A stretch of DNA of 64,000 nucleotides from positions 682,001 to 746,000 of the forward strand of contig CM082589.2 in assembly GCA_040954595.2 (NCBI GenBank). Reading direction: 5' to 3'. Within the stretch, counting starts at the first letter, position 1. Each line of letters starts with the position of its first letter. The notes under the pieces were generated by a model, which did no database searches, was not told the origin of the DNA, and saw only the letters and a list, made by a program, of their open reading frames with translations. The DNA comes from Balanoglossus misakiensis. Lineage: Eukaryota > Hemichordata. The translations under genes and the position numbers were made by a program. This document shows, one piece after another, positions 27,401-36,535 of the stretch.

Positions 27401-28000
27401 TGGTGATCAAAAACATATGCATCAGTTACTCGGAAAACACAGCTCAGACCCGACCTTTGCTGTATAAAACTCACGCCCATGTATTTGACAAGAAACAGGC
27501 CAGTCGCACCACTCAATGTTTCTGCATTCCAAAGTTCTCATGTGAGTGCAGTTTTTATATCCCCGCGATTTACGTGACCGAGTTTACTTAAAGTAAACAC
27601 CGGCCATGGTTGAACAAGTATTAAGTGACTTGGACGGATTATCATGTTATTGGTTTGTCAGTTTTTCACATATTTCAACCAAGCAGCAAAAGTTGACATG
27701 AATACGAGGTACGAAAAAGTGAAGAATTCAGCTTGAACAACCCAGGCGTTGCGGAAGGGTCATGAATCGATCATCGGTTGACGAACCAGGCGATTCTGGT
27801 CGACAAGTAAACCTTGGAAGTTCCAAACGTTTGGTGGTAGAAATTCATGTCTTATTTCTATGGCATGAAAGTTTACCAAAACTGAAATATTTGCACATAC
27901 CGTGTCATATTGTCCTGTTAAAATGAACGTCAAAATGACGCAACCAAAATTTAAACACTCTTTCCATTGTAGTAATATGAAATGATATCCAAAGTAGAGA
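24437..28000. other. Non-coding stretch between convergent genes
   Basis: AT-rich and probably untranslated or intergenic. Degenerate GGTTGGTTGGTT and GATTGATTG simple-repeat patches lie at 25850-26010. The minus-strand gene ending at 28001 probably has its 3' UTR in the right part; a minus-strand AATAAA at 27340-27345 could serve it. No coding exon is supported. Confidence 0.4.
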
Positions 28001-28756
28001 TTACGATATCTTGTTATTGATCCTGAGAGGCGACGGCAGGTGATCATCGTCGATGAATGGCGAGTTAAAAACGATCTTATTCGACTGCATCATTTCTCGA
28101 GATCGCGACCTTGAATTCCTTCCTTCAGCATTATCATTGTAGGGGCTCCTAGCGAAGTCTGCAGTTAGCCATTTCATAATATATCCCTTTTTGGTGCTTG
28201 GTGTTGGTGACTGCACATTGGGCAGTCTGACATTCGCAGAATCTTTGGTGGGTTTAAGTTTCTCTCCGCTTTTTGTGGGTTCTAGTTTCGCGTCAGGACT
28301 GTTTTTGATGTGCTGGTGGGTCAGCGTCAAGTTTGTGTTTGGTCTCCCGGCAGCTGCATATAACGGATCCTGGTCCTTGCTCCATTTCGAGAAGAATTTG
28401 CACTGGTTGGTGGACAGCTCCGGTAAAACGCCTTGGATCACTTTGCTGTGCTTGGCGGCTCCTTGGTTCCGAATCTTCGGGTACAAATAAGTTTCTTTCG
28501 AGCTTTTAGGCGCTCTGAGGAATCGCTTAGTCTGTCGGTAAAGCAGCGGGACTGCGGTTACTTGTGATCGGTGAAAGAAATCAGATTTCTCCTTGTTGTT
28601 GGGGTAGCTTGTCTTGAAGCCAGTCAGATTAGTTTGCGGTCTGTCCGGTAACTGCCACACTTGGAGTTCAGGCAACGTGGTTCTTTCTACGTAGAAAGTG
28701 TTTGCCCGACTAAGGTCGGGGAACTTCACCGACTTCTTTGGTTCCAGCGTAGCCAT
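28001..28756 (-). CDS. Uncharacterised basic 251-aa protein
   Basis: One uninterrupted 756-nt frame starting MATLEPKKSVKFPDL and ending at the stop at 28001-28003. I do not recognise the family. The N-terminal half is aromatic and Arg/Lys/Pro-rich (for example ELQVWQLPDRPQTNLTGFKT) and the C-terminal half is Ser/Lys/Arg-rich and probably disordered, with the only compact hydrophobic motif at GYIMKWLTADF. There is no signal peptide or membrane helix. A TTATTTACAG acceptor at 28833-28835 puts a 76-nt 5' UTR segment before the ATG, which supports a real spliced transcript with a single coding exon. Small basic proteins of this texture are common among ciliary microtubule-associated proteins, but that is only a resemblance. 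The neighbour at 31.6 kb is divergent and shares a KWL-x-x-(D/S)-F word. Confidence 0.65.
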   Translation of the reverse strand: MATLEPKKSVKFPDLSRANTFYVERTTLPELQVWQLPDRPQTNLTGFKTSYPNNKEKSDFFHRSQVTAVPLLYRQTKRFLRAPKSSKETYLYPKIRNQGAAKHSKVIQGVLPELSTNQCKFFSKWSKDQDPLYAAAGRPNTNLTLTHQHIKNSPDAKLEPTKSGEKLKPTKDSANVRLPNVQSPTPSTKKGYIMKWLTADFARSPYNDNAEGRNSRSRSREMMQSNKIVFNSPFIDDDHLPSPLRINNKIS

Positions 28757-28835
28757 GCTGGGGTGGCTAGCTCATCCCGGCGCTTTCACGGTTTGCAACA
28801 GGTAGCTGTGACACAACTGACTGGTTCCTTCCCTG

Positions 28836-31580
28836 TAAATAAGACCAAACAAACTTAATCAATACCCGCGGCCTGTATTGATTCGGTTCTTGTGAAGCGA
28901 TGTAAGCTTCTTCCAAATCCCAGGAGTGGCAACGCACAATGCTTACAGAAATATGCGTCCTACCTGCAAACAAGCCCGGCTGTTAAGCCATCAAGTTTTG
29001 ATCTACACTGCAATGTTGTCAGTCTATTAAAATGCCCACCCACAAATACCACAGTAACCAAGGCATTCCTTGAAGAGATAGACGCGCTTAATAATGCAAC
29101 GGATGTTCAAACAGCGATAACCAATGCTGGCCTACGTTCGATCCACTCATGTCTAATGCATGTCATGTCAGAGAAGGGTTTTAATATACTCCTCTGACTT
29201 ATTTAGGTTGCTACGTCATTTTATTTGTATTCAAGTAGCTGGCAATCAAAGACTGCAGGGTCAAGCCTTGTATATCAGCTCGATTCAAGCAACATAAATT
29301 AGTCGGCGTGGCCTTTGGGACTAAAGATCGACAATTGCGGTCAAAATAATCATTTATCACAAAAGGTATACTGAGTCGGTTGTTGTATACGCACCTGTTG
29401 TGTGCTTTGTTTGATCCTACGTTTCAAGAAATACACCAACAATCATTCTAATTCGATTTGTGTCTCGTTAAGTTTCCCTCCGAGAAAAATGTGAAAACTC
29501 TGCATCAAAGAAATATGATATATTTGAACGATACTCGACCTCCTAAAGAGTTGAATAGTGCAATGAAAATATTTTTCATCAATATTAGTTGGATCAGTTT
29601 GCAAGTGAAAGTTGAGGCTCTTTCACACAGACAGTGGACTGACTGATTGCGATATCTACTTACAAGTTTTCGCATCAACTTTATCTTGGGTCCGTTTTAG
29701 CCAGTAGACTTAGTATGCACTGCAGGTAACTTCCGAGTCCTTCACTTGAAATTTGCAATAATAATCCAGCACTTACGAACTGTCCTCGTTGCCCTTGGAA
29801 GAATATTGTCAAATTAAATTTATGGAATACAAATTTTCCAGTAGTGTTTCTGCTCCAAGGTGTATGAACTTATTGTCTAATAGTTTCATCAGTTTTGCAG
29901 TTGAGCAAATAGCCAATTAACGAACCATCGGTATTCCCGACGCCTAGTTTAATGACTTCATTATGGTGTAAAGATCCTGATCATTCTATTGAGATGCAGA
30001 TTATCTATTACAAGTTCGGTGATGCGTCCCTCCAGGCCTTGTACATGACAAAAGGATCTTGTGTTCTTATTCTGTCAGCTCTGTTCAAGCGTAAGGGCTC
30101 CTTAGCAACCATTGTCATGAGATGAATTTAGTGCCACGTGAACATTAACCCCATCCAATCATATCCTCTGGCCCAACAACATTACTTTTTATGTTACAAG
30201 GCCCTTATTATCTTGTATGTTTATCACCATATAATACAAGTAGACGGCGTACTTTTTCATATACGCTCAATGCACTAGGGGCTGCTCTCCCCGCCCAGTC
30301 ACCATGCGCCAGGCGCCAGGGAACTATTTACAGAAAGCGGGCTTGTCAAAGTGTTTGTAACAAACTAATTTGATAAATCAGTAAACAGAGGCATTGTAAT
30401 AGCATATAACACAAGCATGCATCGATCGTCACACTTTCTGTCAATTTGTAAATTGTTCGCAAACGATGATTGCTTACCCGTACTCAGAGAGTCGAGGGAT
30501 CTATTCTTTCAGTCGTATAGACGCTGGAACGAGTGAAAACGCACGTACAGAGAGACTGCTGTACGATTCATGAAGACAGTGTGTTGACGTTTATGGGTGC
30601 AAAGTTGAATTTCATGAGAGATTCATTGCCCTACATTGCACTATTTTAAAGGTCATACTAAACAGGGCATTATCAAACCACGTGGGATCCTTCGTATTAT
30701 GCATGTCTTCGAAGAAAATGACCAATATCAGTCTATCAAACGGGCCGAAAACCAATTCAATGCATTCAGTGGAAAGTAATTAAGTTTTGCCAACGTGTCT
30801 TCTTCGTTGGCGACGTTCGTGTTAGTTTCAAAAGTAAACTGAGAGGGCGCTGGCACAGGGAACTTAGGCTTACGTTGTAACCGAGTTCATGCGCAATCTC
30901 CGTCAGCGGAAGCAGCATTTTTGGTATCCTGTTTAGAACAACATTTGTTTTAAGACGGGATTTAGGAAAACAAAGTTACCCAAGAAGCTTGGAATATGCA
31001 GCTAGGATCATCTTCATTTTCCATAGGCAGAGAACACTAAAAATAATTGATGTGCAGTCACAAAATTCAGAATCATATTTAATTTTGATTCAGAGCTTGT
31101 CATGATACTAATATTAAAATATGAACACTTTCCAACAACAAATGGAAAAAAGGACTTAACCAAAATATTACCACCATATTTGCCAATATTTACCAATATT
31201 TGCGCAATCACCAAAAACTAAATTTTACACCTGTTTATACATACAGACAGCCTGGGTGGTTAAATATTGTCTGTCGCTGTGTATTTACATGGAAACGGTA
31301 ATTTGACTGAATTATTGATAAACATCGCATTGCACTCTTTGCGTCTTACCGGCAATGGATTTCAATAGATGGGAAAGGCAGGGCAGGCCGCTGCCAGGCC
31401 GACACTTCCTATTTATTTGACAAACACAGTCACGCTGTTCAATATGCATGATTTCTAGAACAGATCCTGCTTTTTCCGCCCAAAAACCCACACGGATTTT
31501 GACTTCAAGAGGAGGTTTGTCATTTGTCATTTACCCTGTGTGCATGCGATGTGATTCTTTGTCGTCCGTTGAAAAGCAAG
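28836..31580. other. Intergenic stretch between two divergent genes
   Basis: It should hold the 5' exons and promoters of the flanking genes. A plus-strand frame at 28892-29197 (101 aa) overlaps the presumed 5' region of the minus gene and has no recognisable domain. A CTCF-like GAGAGGGCGCTGGCAC lies at 30841-30856. No other feature is supported. Confidence 0.4.
30841..30856 (+). promoter_or_regulatory. CTCF-like motif
   Basis: GAGAGGGCGCTGGCAC has the AGAGGGCGCT core of the animal CTCF consensus on the plus strand. It is opposite in orientation to the similar cores at 5090 and 18950. Motif match only. Confidence 0.25.
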
Positions 31581-32453
31581 ATGATGGCTAATTTGCTGCG
31601 AACACGGGACGACGGGAAGAATAACCCCCAACGAGAACGGACAGCAGACAACGATATTCTGCTGACCAGGGATTTGTTGTCCGACCTGATCATAGCGCCG
31701 GAGCCACCAGAGATAGCCGAGGGGGAATTCACTGCCGGACGAACGCATTTAACTCGCGAGACGCACAGAGCACCGTCAAGCATCAACGTTTCTGTCAACC
31801 CCTCTCCTGTGCCTGGATACTGGCCAATCTACAAAGAGAAAAAGAAAAAGAAACCATCCATGTTGCCAAGATTAAGGGCAAGCCAATGTGATCTTTACCC
31901 ACGGACTAAATCCAATCGCACCAGACTTGCCATGATGATGATGACCTTACAAAGACCCACAACAGTACCGACGGGAGCACACGCGCACGCTCAGAAAATG
32001 AAAGACGCCACGAAGATTCCAAAAAGTGAAAAGAAGAAAAAGACGAAGAGGCAAGCGATCGATGGAGACAAAATGACAGCAGCTGAGAACAAGAAAGGGA
32101 AACAAAAAGTCAAGAGATCAAAAGGAGGGGATAAGTCGCGAGAAGTTCCTCTGAAGAACGTGCCCTTGGTTGCCAAGTTACCAGTTGCCGAGGGGCCAAG
32201 TCAGGAAGATAAAGACGCTTTCGTTGCTAAGTGGCTGGAATCAAGTTTTCCTGTCTCTGAGGTTTTCCAGTATAAGAGCAGAGAAGATTCAATCCACAGA
32301 GAATCCCTGACGTCATCACTATCATCGACATCACGTGTTAACCATTATGCTAATGATGTGATGATTACGAAGAGAACACCTTCAGCCAATCATAATGAAC
32401 TACCTAAAACACCACATATATGGCAAAGGCGTTTGACTAAATATGTTCTTTAA
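31581..32453 (+). CDS. Uncharacterised lysine-rich 290-aa protein
   Basis: One uninterrupted frame. I start it at the first true ATG of a tandem pair (ATGATGGCTAAT, 31581). The frame is open about 57 nt further upstream, but without an ATG. I do not recognise the family. Visible: an acidic N-terminal patch (LLSDLIIAPEPPEIAEGEF), a PVPGYWPIY segment followed by a run of lysines, a very basic Lys-rich centre (residues about 130-190), and a C-terminal motif DAFVAKWLESSFPVSEVF. There is no signal peptide or membrane span; nuclear or cytoskeletal location is possible but unproved. It stands head-to-head with the basic protein at 28.0-28.8 kb. Its size and biased composition mean it could be lineage-restricted. 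Confidence 0.65.
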   Translation: MMANLLRTRDDGKNNPQRERTADNDILLTRDLLSDLIIAPEPPEIAEGEFTAGRTHLTRETHRAPSSINVSVNPSPVPGYWPIYKEKKKKKPSMLPRLRASQCDLYPRTKSNRTRLAMMMMTLQRPTTVPTGAHAHAQKMKDATKIPKSEKKKKTKRQAIDGDKMTAAENKKGKQKVKRSKGGDKSREVPLKNVPLVAKLPVAEGPSQEDKDAFVAKWLESSFPVSEVFQYKSREDSIHRESLTSSLSSTSRVNHYANDVMITKRTPSANHNELPKTPHIWQRRLTKYVL

Positions 32454-33186
32454 AATCATAAAATGCGCATTTGTTCTATCAGCCACATGCTCTTGAATGT
32501 GTGAGAAAGTACGATTTCCATTATTGTTTTTTTGAAAAGTGAACCAGGCAGACATATATCCCTTTCTACTTTTCTCCTGTCTATCATATAAAATTTTTGT
32601 AAACGCGGAAATATTGAAATTATATGAAATTGGCAGCATACTCAACAACAATGAAATCATCTGAAGAAGTTGCCAGCATGTCAACTGCAGTTGAAGTTGC
32701 TGGGGATCATCCGATTCAAAATCGATTATTGCTACAGGAAGTCAAATTCTCGGAACCTATTCACTCCTTCCTGCTGAAATGGTATAACATCCTTATTATC
32801 TTGAGTCCAGCCTTGACACAAGTTTGACCACGCTAACAACCGTCGAAAACAGTCTTATACAGATGGACCCTGGACTGGAAGGTCGTCGACCGTTGCAAAA
32901 AAATCTTGAATGTTCCAGCAAATCCAAGCGATGTTTAAAGTCGGTCGACGCATTGATAAAACTGTCATCAGGGTAATCATTAAGTATGAATTATGAAAAA
33001 TATATCATTCAAAACTAGGAAAGCACGTATCACCGCTGATGAAACTCCAACCAATTGGCTTTTATTGTGATGACCAGGCGTCAATGAACTCAATGGCATT
33101 GTATGTAAATTGTTCTCTGTAAACATGTTTGTTGATGTTTATCAAAAACTAAACGTGTCACGTGGTCAAAATGTTTGTATGACTGT
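32454..33186. other. Intergenic stretch
   Basis: Presumed 3' UTR of the lysine-rich gene followed by the upstream region of the next gene. I found no AATAAA and no exon. Confidence 0.4.
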
Positions 33187-33235
33187 GATTGGTGAACCTT
33201 TAAAAGGCATCGCGCGATCATCGTTGTCTCAGTTC
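33187..33235 (+). promoter_or_regulatory. Core promoter of PCSK9-domain gene
   Basis: A GATTGG (inverted CCAAT) at 33187-33192 is followed by a TATA-like TTTAAAAGG at 33199-33207 and an initiator-like TCTCAGTTC whose A is 33231. The A lies 32 bases past the start of the TATA-like word, the classic spacing. A 5' UTR of about 86 bases would then lead to the ATG at 33317 with no intron needed. This suggests a focused, probably tissue-regulated promoter; the start site is inferred. Confidence 0.5.
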
Positions 33236-33316
33236 CGTCGAGTCGTGCTGTAGACAGAAGACACACAAGGTGACTGTTCAGACGATTGAAGCAGAATTAC
33301 AAACTACCTGTACATC

Positions 33317-36174
33317 ATGAAGCTCATCACAGCTTTTGTCTTCTTAGTAACCGTGTACGGATCGGCAACAATACATGGACAGACTCAGGTAAGGGATGAG
33401 TTTAATAAAAGGCTTTTAAGTTTTTTGTCTTGTGTAGAGAATGCAATATCTTGTTCTACTTCGACATAAATGTTTAAACGCCAGGCAAAATATATTCGCT
33501 TTTACACATCCTGAATATTTCAGGCATACGTCTGCATGATGAGGAACCGTGGTTGATAAAACCACATTGTAAACATACTAAGTAGTTATAATATTATAAC
33601 ATATAGTCTTGTCATATGTTTCGCCAGATCACCAATGGTTACGCCTTCTGATCCAGAAACCTAATTATCTACTTTTGACGGACAGTGAATGTATATTATT
33701 GGGGCATTGTAATCAACGAATACATCCTGTGTTTTGTTAGATTAGCTGAATGATTATAGTCAGTACAATGTATTATATAGTTAATCTTTGATCTTCAGAC
33801 ATCTACGCAGGGCGCGATGTTCTATAAAGATAAACTTCGAGGGGTTCAATCTCGGGTCTAGCGTCCAAAGCCCGTCTGATATGGCAAATTATATTGCCTG
33901 CGTTTTGAGTCTAGACCACTTTTTCTTCATAACAGGATGTGTGCTTGAACTTTCTTGGAAATCACGTGGAGTAATCTTTAAAGTTGTCGCTAAGATGTTG
34001 TGGCACCCAATCAGTGTATAATGACCGGTCACCCCACAGTGACCTTGTTTGGGTCATTTTATTACACATGATTGGTAGGCTATTCTCTAAAGAGACATGT
34101 GGCAGTAATTACTCTCTTTGATTTACAGGACACCCAGGCCAATGTGTACGAGGCCTTGTTGGCTCTATCAGACAGTGTTGATGGAATACGAGAAGACGTT
34201 TACAATTACAAGAAAGGTTGGTCCAAATTTCAGTTGTTTAACATATTCCAGACTGATCCAAGGTCCGTGAATAGAGTTCCCTATATCGGTGACATATGAA
34301 TGGTGACCATATGATTCGAAAATATAGGTGTACAGTCAGATTTGCTCACAGTTTTCTCAAATGACTTGAATGTTTATATTTCTAATATTCTCTAGAAATA
34401 CTTTATCAGCTGACCAGTGAATGCGAAGAACAGATTTCACCGAGTGCACCTGGACCTGTTTGCACCACTCGTATTGGCCCTCTCTCCGGCACCAACGACG
34501 ATGATTCGTCGGAGGTCACATGCTCAACTGATGAAGTCATGACCGGCTGCAGTTCGCATCTGCCGGGGACTGCGCATGGTTCGAGGGATGGTGAAATCAT
34601 ACGCTTCTCTGATGATGGCCGTCCGACATGCGTTGCTTTCAATGGTAATACAGGAACAGGTGTGTATGTCTTTATTTGTCTATAATGCGTCATAGATTTG
34701 TTTGATCATGTATGCAATCAAATCACTGAGGAAAAAAGAATATTTGTGATGTATTTGTATTTTAAATTCATAATTTGGTTTTATACGATTTCTGTAATTA
34801 TTTGCTACTTTTTTAAATACACAGTTCCATTATGCATTCTATTGCAAACACTGGTTTCCATTTTAGTGCCAGGAGGCGACTTTTCTTTAAGAATATATTT
34901 TTATATACGAACATGAATTGACAATGTGACTTTGTTCGTTCTTCTAGGAGTAAGACCATACGCTCGTTGTTGCAAGTGGTCTGATATGATTTGCTATTAT
35001 CCAAACGGTCAAATATCTTCCTCTGCTGATGATGCGGTCTCAACGACTGTTTGTGACCAGTGGTTCAATGGGAACCCTGCTCTTCCAACAGGTGAGTTTC
35101 TGACAGTGGTTTATGACCTGGGCGGATTCTAAGTCCACTTGTGGTAGGCTATATATAGTTATAGTAGATGGCGAAACTTGTAAAGGGGTCAGAAGTTGGT
35201 AAAATCAATGTGTATCTCTGAATAAGATACGCAATAAACTTTTGCTCCCAATTTATTGGTGCTGTCAAAATTAATGTATGATATTTGTTCATGACAATAT
35301 CGTTTGCTTTTATTAATAGGATGTTTGGTGTACACACCGTGGCAATGTCTTGATGGAGCTCGTCCATCCTCTGACTTTATGATAGATATTACATCAGAAC
35401 AACGTCCTTTTACCGAAAGAGCTTGTCTGGGTCAAAATGGAGGGGGCTGTGGAGGTAGGTACAGAAACAGGCACGTGTAGGTCAGAATGGAGTGACTTGT
35501 TTAATAAGAGAGGGTGTGTGTTGACTATAGCTGTATGTCTGATGGGTGGAGGGAGACAGGGTGCAAGTATCGACTTGCAATCGTTTTGCAAAAGAATCAT
35601 TTAGAACTAAAAATATTTTCTGAAATGACATAGGCCAATAGACCAATTTCTAAACTCCTTGAGACTCTGTAAGATGTGGGACACAGGACACCACATGACC
35701 CATCAAACGCCCACCACATGACAGTTCAATCACTTAAATCAGTAAGTTTTAAAAAATACAAATGCTTTTTTCTCTCGCTTTGTGTCTCCTACCAGGAGTG
35801 ACATCGTATGCTGCCTGCTGCAGCGCCCCCAACCTACAGTGTCAGGTGAAATATTCACAGGCGAGTGGAGTAGAAGCTAATGATGAAGCAACAGTGGCTT
35901 GTGATAGTGGATGGACTCTGACAGGTTGTAACGTGTTTACATATTGGAGTAATACTGATGGCGCTTATATTGAAGGTAACGGTTGAAGCTCCATTAGCTG
36001 TAAATATTTGCTGTTATCAGTATTTTAGTTTCATGTATCTTAACTGCAGTTGATATTACTAATACATGAATGAAATCTTCTCTTTTGAATTTTTTAGATG
36101 ATGTCTGCCATGCTGTTACTGGTGGAGATGGTGTCTACGTCTGGGCTGTCGCAACATGTTGCATTACAGAATAA
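33317..36174 (+). CDS. Secreted protein with PCSK9-type Cys-rich domain
   Basis: Seven coding exons: 33317-33388, 34129-34216, 34396-34659, 34948-35091, 35320-35454, 35796-35975, 36098-36174; 960 nt, 319 aa, all phases consistent. Residues 1 to about 20 (MKLITAFVFLVTVYGSA) are a signal peptide. Residues 25-60 look helical (DTQANVYEALLALSDSVDGI). The rest holds three Cys-rich modules, each closing with a Cys-Cys pair (ARCC, AACC, ATCC). The third matches the PCSK9 C-terminal V domain closely: VACDSGWTLTGC here against VACEEGWTLTGC in the human protein as I recall it, plus the preceding (A/S)CC.AP.L.C.VK pattern. No subtilisin-like catalytic domain or prodomain is present in or upstream of these exons. 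After the first, all introns are phase 1, as expected for shuffled extracellular modules. Role unknown; a secreted binding or lectin-like protein is an inference. Confidence 0.88.
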
Positions 36175-36199
36175 ACTGAAACTTGTGATATTGAAGCAA

Positions 36200-36205
36200 A
36201 ATAAA
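36200..36205 (+). terminator. Polyadenylation signal of PCSK9-domain gene
   Basis: AATAAA 26 bases past the stop codon at 36174, implying a very short 3' UTR. It faces the minus-strand signal of IQANK1 at 36345-36350. Confidence 0.55.
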
Positions 36206-36344
36206 TTTCCTGCTCATTTTAGTCTTTTTTTCGCTGTGTTTTCTATAAGTATAACAAGCAATTTTATCACAAACCAAGTTGATATCTAACAGCTTCTTCA
36301 GAGATTATATTACAAAAATACAGTATATTTTGTTTAAAAAGAAT

Positions 36345-36350
36345 TTTATT
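36345..36350 (-). terminator. Polyadenylation signal of IQANK1
   Basis: Minus-strand AATAAA about 186 bases past the IQANK1 stop at 36536-36538. The two convergent genes therefore appear to end within about 150 bases of each other. Confidence 0.5.
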
Positions 36351-36535
36351 ACTTCATAAATGGAGACAGACTTTGAATGATACACACAATATGAAAAAAA
36401 ACGAAAAAACATTTCAACAGTTCAAGTGATAACATGTTGGAAATAAACTATGAATATCATATCACTAGACAACAGTACATTACAGATCCCTCTAGCTATG
36501 AAGTAAGGTCTAAGGTCACACACACCCATGATTGG

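Noticed and set aside
28892-29197. 101-aa plus-strand frame
   Set aside because: It overlaps the presumed 5' region of the minus-strand gene and has no domain or splice support.
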